From positions 358,678 through 422,677 of the forward strand of contig NZ_CANLDD010000001.1 in the NCBI RefSeq assembly GCF_947489355.1: 64,000 nt of DNA, read 5' to 3'. The notes beneath the pieces are model-generated. The model searched no databases. It worked only from the letters and a program-made list of their open reading frames with translations, and was not told the DNA's origin. The stretch is from an uncultured Microbulbifer sp. (lineage in GTDB: Bacteria > Pseudomonadota > Gammaproteobacteria > Pseudomonadales > Cellvibrionaceae). Numbering within the stretch: the stretch's first letter is position 1; the number at the start of each line of letters is the position of its first letter. The translations under genes and the position numbers were made by a program. Below, piece after piece: positions 51,576 through 60,482 of this stretch.

Positions 51576-51821
51576 TTACGTTTTTTCATTGGGGCGGTGC
51601 TTGAATGGCCTGAGGATGGCTGGGGGCTGATCGGTTGGGTCCTTCTCCAGCGCCCAGGCTTCTTCCAACAGCTGCAGCAAACGCACGGCCCGCATCACCC
51701 GGTTACCCCTGCCGGGCGCAATGTGCAGGTCCACAACCTTATCTCTGATGGCGACCGGCGTGATAATAAAATACCCACCCAGGTCCAGTGGCTGAAACAG
51801 TCGACAGGGTAAGATAGCCAT
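51576..51821 (-). CDS. Small hypothetical protein
   Basis: 81 residues from the ATG at 51821, which has AAGGAG 9 nt upstream, the main support for it. MAILPCRLFQPLDLGGYFII opens the protein, and the rest is charged with no known domain. The frame continues upstream to 52085 but with poor composition. Opposite-strand frames at the same place have no ribosome site. Confidence 0.4.
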   Translation of the reverse strand: MAILPCRLFQPLDLGGYFIITPVAIRDKVVDLHIAPGRGNRVMRAVRLLQLLEEAWALEKDPTDQPPAILRPFKHRPNEKT

Positions 51822-52894
51822 CTTTATAAGCTCCTTGAATCGCCGGTGACGGAAAGGCGAGCGCATAGCACCGTTTTTCTCGCCAGAGGCGCGGTCCTTG
51901 TAGGAAAAAAGGGAAACTTGCAAGGTGCGCAGCCAGAGAGGCGGTGCGCGGCTGAAGTAAAAGACCACACCAATCATCACGCAACGCCACAGCACACTCC
52001 GTCGCCAGGGGCGGAAGTGACTCGAAAAGCTCGCCTTCAGGGAGACGTTGATTGAAGACGAACGAGTGTATGGCGTATCATTCAAGACAGCCTCGCTAGA
52101 TACTTTGCTTATCTATTGGGGTTAGCCATCTCTCGGTGTTTGCCGCACTGGGAGGTGGCGTTTTTCTCTCATTTACGCGGTCATGATGCGGTCCTTCTTT
52201 ATTTTTTGAAGATTGGTTGTGGTGATGGATTTCCCGCGAGCGTCCCCGTTATCGGGCGTCTCGCGGGCGGAATAATGGTTGTTGCACTTTTTTATCTATT
52301 TTTTCTTTGCTTGCGCTGATGAAACAGCTGGGCGCTATGGCAGCAGACCTACCGTAATCGCTTTTTACAAAGAATTCAATCAAGGTAAAGTTTTAGGCGA
52401 CACCAAGTTTGGTTCCCCCACCACTGGCGAGGCCGTTTGCGGTGTACCAGGGCATCAGCCATCCGCTCCGTGGGAATCCTGGCCTTGTTCGCTAAGGGAT
52501 ATCTGGGTGAAATTTCGCACTCCGAATGGCGCGTGTCAGTGAACCGTCATATGCAGACCCACAGGTGTGCTGGTGTGCGGCAGGCGGGTTCTTAACAGAC
52601 ACTTGCCCTAAGATAGACAACAATTTACCTGAGTAGACCATCAATGCTTTTGTAATGGCTCGCAAAAACTTCCTGTTTGTATTTTCGGCCAACGCTGTCA
52701 ATGCGTTCTGTTTGCACCTCAGTTTTATTCATACCGCTTAGCTCCACGGTCTTGGCCCGTACAGGTGTGCTGTGGAGGTGCTTGAGCGGGTTTCTCACTG
52801 CCAATTTGTAGAGGATTATAAGGCGCTGCCACACCTATTTATCAGTGCCATCAATGCGAAAGTACTATAAAATTGAGCGTTTTTAGAAACCACT
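51822..52894. other. Gene-poor mosaic region
   Basis: About 1.07 kb with no intact gene. A 40-codon plus-strand fragment at about 52740-52870 (VEVLERVSHCQFVEDYKALP) looks like the end of a lost gene, just before the SUKH gene. A hydrophobic 60-codon frame near 52120-52319 lacks a good start. Confidence 0.35.
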
Positions 52895-53770
52895 ATGAAT
52901 CCACTTCGTTCCCATCTTGAGGCTGTAGCCTCTGCTTTGCAACATCCCGCGATGAAAAATCGAGCCCGGGGACATTGGGACCATCAAAGCACTGGCCCCA
53001 TCGCTTCTATTGCACCGCCAGCTGATTCTTCGGCGATCCGAACACTAGAGCGTAAGTTGGGACGGCCCCTACCAGCAACGTTGGAGAAGATCCTCACTCA
53101 GGTTTCAAGTAACATCGAATTTTCATGGTTTTTTCCAGCAAAAAAAATAGATAAACAATGGGGCTCGGATATAGAAATTCAGGCTACCCCCCCTGAACGT
53201 TTTCTGGAATGGGACCGGGGTATCGAGCCCGGGAAATCTCCACCCGAAGTGGCGATACGCACCCCAAAGTTCATATCAGGAGCATTAAATTTTGGGGTCA
53301 ACAGCATACTGGCGGCAGGAAATGGCTTTCCATGGGTCGGGGCATATGATTATATGCGAGATATAAGTGATACCCCAGAAGAAATAGCTCATCTGGATCT
53401 TATTGAAGAATTTATGGGATATGGTTTTCCGATTTTTAATGTCGAAAATGGGGATTGGTTAGCAATAGACCTTCGCGATAGTAGAGAACGTTTGTTGTAT
53501 GTCAGTCATGAATGTGAGGATGCAGGCATAGAGCTTGACTTGACATTACCTCAATTTTTAACCCACCTCACATGGCTCGGTCCCATTCCTCCCCATGCTA
53601 TTCAAATATTAGATTTCTCGACCTCTGTCAAAGAATTGGTTCCGGGAGATTTTCGTATTCTAGAAGCCCGTTTCGATGCAGAAAGTGAGCATGGTACAGC
53701 TTGGCGAAAATGGTTCTGGCAGAACGTATCACTAGCGCACCCTCATCCGAGCCTTCTCGAACGTTCTTAA
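52895..53770 (+). CDS. SUKH (SMI1/KNR4) family protein, probable immunity protein
   Basis: 291 residues. The fold is suggested by IRTLERKLGRPLPATLEKIL at the start of the domain and by FPIFNVENGDWLAIDLRD, the usual SUKH core ending in a gD.lald-like strand. SUKH proteins commonly protect against polymorphic toxins. No toxin gene is visible nearby, so it is an orphan here. The region around it is decayed. Confidence 0.7.
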   Translation: MNPLRSHLEAVASALQHPAMKNRARGHWDHQSTGPIASIAPPADSSAIRTLERKLGRPLPATLEKILTQVSSNIEFSWFFPAKKIDKQWGSDIEIQATPPERFLEWDRGIEPGKSPPEVAIRTPKFISGALNFGVNSILAAGNGFPWVGAYDYMRDISDTPEEIAHLDLIEEFMGYGFPIFNVENGDWLAIDLRDSRERLLYVSHECEDAGIELDLTLPQFLTHLTWLGPIPPHAIQILDFSTSVKELVPGDFRILEARFDAESEHGTAWRKWFWQNVSLAHPHPSLLERS

Positions 53771-53929
53771 TGCAGCATGCTGTGGACTGTAAATAAGCGT
53801 TGCATGAACTACATACTTTTCTGAAATCTGTTTTTCATATACCGCTTACTATGGAGACAAATTCCTTAGTCTAACCGTATCAGCATTCAAAAATAGAACC
53901 TCCACCAACAATCTGGTAGGATCGCCTTC

Positions 53930-54232
53930 CTATAACAACACTGGCTCAGATATTACCTCTAGCCAAGTGATGATAATATTCCAAATGGCGAGAGCGGGAT
54001 TATCGCCACCGAGGGCGTGTTTACCATGTCCAGGGTATCCAGGGCAGTGTCAATCAAGGCGAAACTCTTTCCTGGATAGTCTCCTCTAGCGCATTCGATG
54101 ATAAGGCCGCGACCGCAGCCACGGGCAATATCACCGGAACTTCTGCCTTTGCTGCCGGGGAAGCTGGTGATGACGACACCAGCCAAGCGTTCAAATTTAC
54201 CTGTGTACCGATCACATGGATTCGCAGCTAGA
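53930..54232 (+). pseudogene. Decayed gene fragment
   Basis: Plus-strand frames carry protein-like pieces broken by a frame change: NGESGIIATEGVFT, then VNQGETLSWIVSSSAFDD and TGNITGTSAFAAGEAGDDDT before a stop near 54230. The composition is like a secreted beta-rich protein. No start or ribosome site was found. Identity unknown. Confidence 0.35.
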
Positions 54233-54350
54233 AGTTGGTTCCTTATTGCGATATAAAACCGCAAACTGCCTCAAGTATGCCACCACAATACTCGTGATTG
54301 GCTGTATTGATTTGTTCTTTTGACAATTAGTTCGCACACAACACAATTGC

Positions 54351-54890
54351 TTAACCCTCGGTAGACACCTCATTTATTGCTCTGTTTTTATTAAAAGAAA
54401 CTACAACATACTCATCACAGTACCCATACTTAAAATCTGGATCTGGTCCAAAATTATAATCACATACTATAAAATTGGCTTCTGATGGATACAATCCGAT
54501 TCTGTTAATTCTTAACAGCTTAAATAAATTATCCTTTTTCTCTTTTCTTGTTCCATTCGCAATCGCCGATTGAACCTTGGGTTCAACAAATTCCATACCC
54601 TCTTCCAAATTGTATAACCAATCTTCAAGATGATTATCTACTGCCCCTTCTTTATGTTGATAATTACTATGGATAGCATCGTGTGCAGTGCACTCTAATT
54701 CAGCAAGTTGTTCTAATGTCGTTTTTAAATTCGATGCTATATTTTCAGGGTTTTCACCTTCCTTTAAAGGCTCCATGTTAAGGTCTACAGATACCTTATG
54801 CCCATTAATTTCGATTTCTATGTCGTGATCGCTTTCCTCGTCTACGTCTAAATTAACTACACCAAAAAAGGGTAATTCTATTGCTTTCAT
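54351..54890 (-). CDS. DUF2004-like hypothetical (immunity-type) protein
   Basis: 179 acidic residues. IELPFFGVVNLDVDEE and DIEIEINGHKVSVDLNM resemble the N-terminus of DUF2004 proteins, which are often predicted immunity factors. An AGGA site precedes the ATG. It is AT-rich and stands 130 nt from an IS3-family end. The function is inferred from the family resemblance only. Confidence 0.55.
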   Translation of the reverse strand: MKAIELPFFGVVNLDVDEESDHDIEIEINGHKVSVDLNMEPLKEGENPENIASNLKTTLEQLAELECTAHDAIHSNYQHKEGAVDNHLEDWLYNLEEGMEFVEPKVQSAIANGTRKEKKDNLFKLLRINRIGLYPSEANFIVCDYNFGPDPDFKYGYCDEYVVVSFNKNRAINEVSTEG

Positions 54891-55024
54891 AACAAAAAAA
54901 TCCTCGTGATCTTAACACTTGTAGCATGGGCATGAACTAATAAGGTGAAAGCCCTTTGTAGGAAGGTTACCATCCTTAACGATTCATGTCGCAATGAGAT
55001 GTTCACTACTGGCGAATGGCAAGG

Positions 55025-55095
55025 GTGAATCACCCTGGGCGTCTCAGAGGCTAACTTCCTTGAGAGAATCAGCCAATGAGCAAACGACCCGGATA
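55025..55095 (+). mobile_element. Truncated IS3-family left end, copy 1
   Basis: 71 nt that are 66/71 identical to 58209-58279. It starts with an IS-end-like GTGAATCACCCTGGG and runs to an orfA start (ATG 55076, MSKRPGY), after which the transposase sequence is lost. Same orientation as copy 2. Confidence 0.7.
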
Positions 55096-55160
55096 CGTGC
55101 GCGGCAAAAGCCAGCACCCCATCCCCTCACAATGCCTCCAGTTGAAAACTAAAAGAGTGG

Positions 55161-55385
55161 TTACCCATAGCTGAAACAGAAATCTGGATATTTAGCTTCT
55201 GGTCCCAAGTCACAGGGATCAGGAATTACAAATTGAATGCTCTCACCGATGTGATAATTCATTTTAGAAATGACCGGCCCTTCAAGGAGGAGTGCCATAG
55301 CATCGTGGGCTGCCTCCAGAGCAAAGTCGGAAAATCTTGAATACCATAAATCCAATCCTTCAAACTTTGGAATCTGCTCCACCAT
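55161..55385 (-). CDS. Short frame overlapping cadR, possibly a truncated gene
   Basis: From ATG 55385 it reads 74 residues (MVEQIPKFEGLDLWYSRFSD ... YPDFCFSYG) with protein-like composition after the cadR overlap. The first eight codons are the out-of-frame tail of cadR, so the natural start may be lost. It could be the 3' end of a gene cut off when the metal-resistance pair arrived. No domain recognised. Confidence 0.35.
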   Translation of the reverse strand: MVEQIPKFEGLDLWYSRFSDFALEAAHDAMALLLEGPVISKMNYHIGESIQFVIPDPCDLGPEAKYPDFCFSYG

Positions 55386-55788
55386 GGCATTCGCATTCGC
55401 TAAGCCCTCTGATAATCTCACAGGTACCGGTAGCTTCCGGGCCGATACATTGACCTCGCAGTTCCTGCAGGCTTTGTCGAAGTTGTACCAGCAGATCCAT
55501 CTGCTCCTCAACTCGGCGGATATGCTCATCAACCAGCGCATTGATTTCCGCGCAGTTCTCAATTGGCCGCGTCTTGAGTTCGAGTAGGCTTCGGATATCT
55601 TCCAGCGACATATTCAATGAACGGCAGTGGCGAATAAAGCATAATTGCTCCAGATGAGCCTCAGAATAAAGCCGGAAATTCCCCTCGGTTCGCGCGGGTT
55701 CGGGCAGTAAACCCGCCTGTTCGTAATAACGCACAGTTTCCACTTTACAGCCGGCCCGCTTGGCGGCTTCGCCAATCCTGTAGGGCAT
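55360..55788 (-). CDS. cadR: MerR-family Cd(II)/Pb(II)-responsive regulator
   Basis: 142 residues. The winged helix-turn-helix starts MPYRIGEAAKRAGCKVETVR, a long dimerisation helix follows, and the metal-binding tail has Cys residues in GQCIGPE, GTCEII and ECECHGG. This is the CadR/PbrR group. It activates the divergent ATPase by bending the long-spacer promoter at 55801-55831. Confidence 0.92.
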   Translation of the reverse strand: MPYRIGEAAKRAGCKVETVRYYEQAGLLPEPARTEGNFRLYSEAHLEQLCFIRHCRSLNMSLEDIRSLLELKTRPIENCAEINALVDEHIRRVEEQMDLLVQLRQSLQELRGQCIGPEATGTCEIIRGLSECECHGGADSKV

Positions 55789-55800
55789 GTAGGCACCCCC

Positions 55801-55831
55801 TTGACTCTATAGTTACTAGAGGGATTGTAAT
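55801..55831 (+). promoter_or_regulatory. MerR-type promoter and operator of the metal ATPase gene
   Basis: -35 TTGACT (55801-55806) and -10 TGTAAT (55826-55831) are separated by 19 bp, the over-long spacer typical of MerR-activated promoters. The dyad CTCTA-7 nt-TAGAG (55805-55821) fills the spacer. It lies between divergent cadR and the ATPase gene. Confidence 0.85.
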
Positions 55832-55866
55832 ACTGGCTCATCCTATGAGCTATCCGAGAGTGGACC

Positions 55867-58044
55867 ATGGAAAAACGCGATACTGGCTGTGGTTGTGAAA
55901 AGCCCAAAGAACCACTTCAACAGCCGAGTAATAATACCGTCAATAAAGACGGAGAGACCTCCCTGTTCTCCATTGGCAAGATGGACTGCCCAACCGAAGA
56001 AAGCCTGATACGCGCCAAGTTATCCAGCATTCAGGGGGTCTACAGCCTCGACTTCAATCTGGTACAGCGAATCCTGACTGTCGGCCACAAACCCGGCATG
56101 GATCAGTTGATCCTGGATGTACTTGCACCACTCGACCTGGATGCCAGGCTGGCCACCCGGGAAGATACCGAGGGCGCCCCTCCAACAGCCAAAGCCAATT
56201 GGTGGTTGCTTGGGGCTGCAGCCATAGCCGCTCTGGCATCAGAACTGGTGTATTGGCTGCAAGGGGGCAATACCTGGCTTGTATTTGTGTTGGCTTTGGC
56301 TGCCATCGCAAGCGGCGGCCTCTCCACCTACAAAAAGGGATGGATAGCGCTTAAGAACCTCAATCTGAACATGAATGCCCTTATGTCGATTGCGGTTACT
56401 GGCGCCATACTGATTGGCCACTGGCCGGAAGCCGCCATGGTAATGGTGCTATTTACCCTGGCGGAGCTGATTGAAGCCAAATCATTGGACCGCGCTAGAA
56501 ATGCCATCCGGGCGCTACTGAATCTAACCCCGGAAACCGCCACTATGCGTCAGGAAGATGGGCATTGGCATGAAACCAACGCAAAGAAAGTCCCTTTGGG
56601 AGCCATTGTCAGAGTCAGGCCTGGCGAACGTATCGCCCTTGATGGGGAGGTGATAAAAGGCAACTCTGCAGTTAATCAGGCCCCCATTACTGGGGAGAGC
56701 CTGCCTGTAGACAAGACAGCTGGCGATGAACTTTTTGCCGGCACTATTAATGAGTCTGGCGCGCTTGAATATAAAGTAACCGCCGCTGCCAATGATGCCG
56801 TACTGGCCCGGATAATTCATGCGGTAGAGGAGGCCCAGGGGAGCCGCGCACCGACACAGCGGTTTGTCGACCAGTTTGCCCACTGGTATACGCCCCTGGT
56901 TTTCGCCGTAGCACTGGCTACTGCACTACTTCCCCCGCTCTTTTTTGGCGGCGCCTGGATGGAGTGGATATACAGGGCACTGGTATTACTGGTTATCGCC
57001 TGCCCCTGCGCCCTGGTAATCGCTACCCCCGTTACGATTGTCAGCGGCCTTGCAGCCGCAACCCGTCACGGCACCCTGATCAAGGGCGGCGCTTATCTTG
57101 AGCAAGGACGTCGCCTGCGCTGGATTGCACTGGACAAGACCGGCACCATTACCCACGGCAAACCCGAAGTGACCGACTTCGAGCCCAGATCCGGGACACA
57201 GGTCGATAAAATCCAGGTAATTGCTGCCAGCCTGGCCTCCCGTTCCGATCACCCGGTTTCTCAAGCCATTGCAGAATATCTCCACTTGGAAAAATCGATC
57301 CTGGAAGAAGTCGAGGCTTTCGAAGCCCTGACCGGCCGTGGGGTCCGCGGTGAAATTGCCGGTAAAGGTTACTATCTGGGCAATCATCGTTTGGTAGAGG
57401 AGCTGAGGGTCTGCAGTCCAGACTTGGCGCTTCAATTGAGTAATTTGGAATCCCAGGGAAAAACTGTCGTTATGCTGGTGGGAGAATCCGGCGTGATCGC
57501 CTTATTCGCGGTAGCCGACACCGTCAAAGAATCCAGCCGCCAAGCCATCGAGGAACTCCACGAGCTGGGGGTAAAAACCTTGATGTTAACCGGTGATAAC
57601 CAGCATACCGCCGATGCTATCGCCCGCGAAGTGGGCATTGATCGTGCCGAAGGTAACCTCCTTCCAGAAGATAAGCTACAGCAAGTGGAGTCCCTTGCCG
57701 GTCATGGAAGAGTTGGCATGGTCGGGGATGGCATTAATGATGCTCCGGCACTGGCGCGCGCCGACATCGGCTTTGCCATGGGAGCTACAGGTACAGACAC
57801 CGCCATAGAAACTGCCGATGTTGCCCTGATGGATGACAAACTCGGAAAAATTGCCGGGTTTATCCACTTATCACGCACCACGGCCCATATACTTTGGCAA
57901 AATATCATTCTTGCCCTCGGCATCAAAGCGATATTCCTTGTGCTCGCCTTTGCCGGAGAGGCCTCTATGTGGATGGCGGTGTTTGCGGATATGGGTACCA
58001 GTCTGCTGGTGGTATTTAATGGGTTACGATTGATGCGTAAGTGA
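55867..58044 (+). CDS. cadA: Cd/Zn/Pb-exporting P1B-type ATPase
   Basis: Inner-membrane heavy-metal efflux pump, 725 residues. N-terminal CGC at residues 8-10 and a degenerate HMA domain (KMDCPTEE, only one Cys) are followed by eight helices. Core motifs are the CPC site IACPCALVIATP, the phosphorylated Asp in DKTGTITHG, HP in SDHPVSQ, and VGDGINDAPAL. It is regulated by divergent CadR. The gene pair is flanked by IS3-family ends, which suggests it was mobile. Confidence 0.93.
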   Translation: MEKRDTGCGCEKPKEPLQQPSNNTVNKDGETSLFSIGKMDCPTEESLIRAKLSSIQGVYSLDFNLVQRILTVGHKPGMDQLILDVLAPLDLDARLATREDTEGAPPTAKANWWLLGAAAIAALASELVYWLQGGNTWLVFVLALAAIASGGLSTYKKGWIALKNLNLNMNALMSIAVTGAILIGHWPEAAMVMVLFTLAELIEAKSLDRARNAIRALLNLTPETATMRQEDGHWHETNAKKVPLGAIVRVRPGERIALDGEVIKGNSAVNQAPITGESLPVDKTAGDELFAGTINESGALEYKVTAAANDAVLARIIHAVEEAQGSRAPTQRFVDQFAHWYTPLVFAVALATALLPPLFFGGAWMEWIYRALVLLVIACPCALVIATPVTIVSGLAAATRHGTLIKGGAYLEQGRRLRWIALDKTGTITHGKPEVTDFEPRSGTQVDKIQVIAASLASRSDHPVSQAIAEYLHLEKSILEEVEAFEALTGRGVRGEIAGKGYYLGNHRLVEELRVCSPDLALQLSNLESQGKTVVMLVGESGVIALFAVADTVKESSRQAIEELHELGVKTLMLTGDNQHTADAIAREVGIDRAEGNLLPEDKLQQVESLAGHGRVGMVGDGINDAPALARADIGFAMGATGTDTAIETADVALMDDKLGKIAGFIHLSRTTAHILWQNIILALGIKAIFLVLAFAGEASMWMAVFADMGTSLLVVFNGLRLMRK

Positions 58045-58208
58045 CCTGCTGCGGGACTTCGTATACAAGTTCAGTTCAGTAAATTGCTTTAAACTTCATC
58101 CATCCTGCAGGCCCAAGGATGCAAGAAGGTTACCCTTCGGCGATTTACTCACTACTCAGCATCAATAAACCTTATTTTTCCATCTTCTGTTGCAGTCGAA
58201 GTAATAAA
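58045..58208. other. Intergenic region after the metal ATPase gene
   Basis: 164 nt, no gene seen. Confidence 0.4.
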
Positions 58209-58370
58209 GTGAATCACCCTGGGCCTCTCGGAGGCTAACTTTCTTGAGAAAATCAGCCAATGAGCAAACGACCTGGATAGTCTCCCGAAGTACGGGAACG
58301 CGCAGTTCGCATGGTGTTGACCGGCGAACACTACCGCGCGATTGCCTCACGTTTCGACAAGCCCAAAAGG
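58209..58370 (+). mobile_element. Truncated IS3-family left end with orfA fragment, copy 2
   Basis: After the 71-nt shared end, orfA starts at 58260 and reads MSKRPG, an in-frame TAG, then SPEVRERAVRMVL and TGEHYRAIASRFD. This matches the N-terminus of IS3-family OrfA proteins. A stop inside and loss of the rest make it inactive. Confidence 0.75.
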
Positions 58371-58438
58371 TGCTATCAAAGCATAGTAGCTATGGCCTGT
58401 GTCCTCCTGTGGCTACCTATGTGAAACGGGAACAGCCC

Positions 58439-59206
58439 CTAGCACGGAAGCGTCGAAAATGCCGAACCAACCATATTAGCTATGCTGTTTATTATCTCAG
58501 TGGTCACTCGTGCTTGATTAAGCGCGATATCAACCAAAATGCCAAATATGACCGCAATATACGCCAAGTAACCAAAGCCCATATAGTCATTGTATAGGAT
58601 CGTATAGAACCAATCTTGACCGTATATATAGATGGCTGACGAAAAGATTGTAGCCAAGACCAAGAGCATCCCAGGCAAGAACAAGTGAGTTACTGCTTTC
58701 GGCTTAGCAAGAGATACGACCAGCAGAATGAAAAACATCAAGAAATTTGTTCCGAGAAATACACGAAGATCAAGTTTTAGATTGCTAACTATTTCTATAT
58801 ACTTTCCCTTTATGAGATCACCGAGCGTATCTTGTGCTATTTTAATGCTTTTTAGCCGATCAAGATAACCAAGTGTTATTGACTGGGCCACAGCTTTTTT
58901 TCGCTCACAGTCATAACCACACATAGAAGCGATTACACTTGCAATTTTTTCTGGCAGGTTATTATCAAGATTCAGTTGGATTTGTTCTGATTCTACTCCC
59001 AGCTTTTCAGCAATATCCAACGCTTTGCTTGCAACGGTAGACCCGCTTAAATGTTGTTGCTTTTGCCGAACTTCCTTCTCAATCTGGTATTTCACGAAAC
59101 CTTTTGTCGATTCTTCTATAACCTCGGGTGACACGAATGTAATAGAAAATAGAGCCCCAAAAAGTAGAATTCCAAACAACCCGATTGATTTTAATGTGAT
59201 ATTCAT
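58439..59206 (-). CDS. Hypothetical membrane protein
   Basis: 255 residues: an N-terminal helix (GLFGILLFGALFSITFV), a long charged, probably helical middle (residues 30-145) and three C-terminal helices near 150-170, 178-198 and 212-232. CGYDCERKKA holds a Cys pair. No family recognised. Low GC. It is flanked by the IS3 remnant and the IS30 element, so it is part of accessory DNA. Confidence 0.6.
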   Translation of the reverse strand: MNITLKSIGLFGILLFGALFSITFVSPEVIEESTKGFVKYQIEKEVRQKQQHLSGSTVASKALDIAEKLGVESEQIQLNLDNNLPEKIASVIASMCGYDCERKKAVAQSITLGYLDRLKSIKIAQDTLGDLIKGKYIEIVSNLKLDLRVFLGTNFLMFFILLVVSLAKPKAVTHLFLPGMLLVLATIFSSAIYIYGQDWFYTILYNDYMGFGYLAYIAVIFGILVDIALNQARVTTEIINSIANMVGSAFSTLPC

Positions 59207-59304
59207 AGTTGCCTAAACATTTAAGCCAAAGACGTTTGCATAATGAAGAATGAGATATTTTTCTTCTTAAAATCTATATTTTATCATAGAGCGTCTTTTG
59301 TATC

Positions 59305-60388
59305 CCTTGGATTCAACTCTGAAGTGCATCACTTGACGAGGTAGGAAAAGAAGCCAGCTGAAGGTAGGCTTAGCCGCTTTTTCTCCGACCAAAGAGATGA
59401 AGTGATGACCAAGGATTACAATCAGCTGACTTATGAGCAAAGATGCCAGATTTCAGTGTTAATCAAAAGTGGTTTGAGCCAAAGGGTGGTAGCTAGAACC
59501 ATTGACGTAAGTCAATCAACGATCAGCAGGGAGCTGGCCAGGAATACTGGCGGTAGGGGGTATCGTCACAAGCAGGCGCAACAAAAGGCAGAGCAGCGGC
59601 GCAAAGATGCTGTCAAACCCACTAAGATGATCCCCGCAATGATAGCTCTCATTGAGTCCAAACTACGTTTAGAGTGGAGCCCAGGGCAGATCTCGGGTTG
59701 GTTACTGGAGGATCAAGAGCAGCTGATTAGCCACGAGAGCATTTATCTCCATATTTGGGCGGATAAGCAGGCTGGAGGAGACCTTTACCTACACCTTCGC
59801 CGGAAGGGCAAGAAATACGACAAGCGCCGTAATGGTAAATCGACACGGGGTCAGATAAGGAATCGAGTGAGCATAGATGACCGCCCTACGGTTGTTGACG
59901 ACAAATTACGCATAGGTGATTGGGAGATAGATACAATGATAGGTAAAGGTCACAGCGGCGCCCTGATTACCATCGTAGAGCGGGTGACTAACTTCACAGT
60001 ATCCGGACAGGTTAACAGCAAGAGTGCTGCAGACGTTACCCAGGCCACTATCGCACTGCTGCGCCCGTTTAAAGAGGTTGTTCACACCATTACGGCTGAC
60101 AATGGGAAAGAGTTTGCGTATCATGAAAAAATCAGTTCAGCGCTCTCTGCAGATGTCTTCTTTGCCCACCCTTATAGCTCTTGGGAGCGAGGGCTGAATG
60201 AAAATACTAACGGCTTGCTGAGGCAATATTTCCCGAAAGATACAGACTTGAAGAAAGTGACACAGGTGGAGGTGAGAAGAGCGGTGAAAAGACTAAATTC
60301 TCGCCCAAGAAAAGGGCTGGGATATAAAACACCAAGTCAGTTAATGAGCAATCATAGGGCTGTGATGCACTTCGGAGTTGAACCAAGG
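59305..60388 (+). mobile_element. IS30-family insertion sequence
   Basis: Inverted ends pair over about 27 nt: 59305-59332 (CCTTGGATTCAACTCTGAAG and on) with 60362-60388. Apart from one extra base and one mismatch they are complementary. About 1084 bp, usual for IS30. One transposase gene inside. Its right end lies within the 3' part of the transposase reading frame. Confidence 0.8.
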
Positions 60389-60469
60389 CTTGAGTATACT
60401 GACATATGCTTCAGATCGACTAAGAGATTTGGAATGTATAAAATGCCAGATTTTAAAATGAACACGTAA
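59405..60469 (+). CDS. IS30-family transposase
   Basis: About 354 residues. An N-terminal helix-turn-helix (YEQRCQISVLIKSGLSQRVVARTIDVSQSTISREL) and a DDE domain with D in GDWEIDTMIGKG, D in TADNGKEFAYHE and E in GLNENTNGLLRQYFP are present, so it looks active. The frame runs 27 codons past the right inverted repeat into flanking DNA, which gives an abnormal tail. ATG 59405 is preferred over GTG 59402. Confidence 0.92.
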   Translation: MTKDYNQLTYEQRCQISVLIKSGLSQRVVARTIDVSQSTISRELARNTGGRGYRHKQAQQKAEQRRKDAVKPTKMIPAMIALIESKLRLEWSPGQISGWLLEDQEQLISHESIYLHIWADKQAGGDLYLHLRRKGKKYDKRRNGKSTRGQIRNRVSIDDRPTVVDDKLRIGDWEIDTMIGKGHSGALITIVERVTNFTVSGQVNSKSAADVTQATIALLRPFKEVVHTITADNGKEFAYHEKISSALSADVFFAHPYSSWERGLNENTNGLLRQYFPKDTDLKKVTQVEVRRAVKRLNSRPRKGLGYKTPSQLMSNHRAVMHFGVEPRLEYTDICFRSTKRFGMYKMPDFKMNT

Positions 60470-60482
60470 AGGAGCTTTGTGA

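Noticed and set aside
51519..51812. 97-codon plus-strand frame
   Set aside because: No ribosome site; the opposite strand has a small frame with AAGGAG at good spacing, which is better supported.
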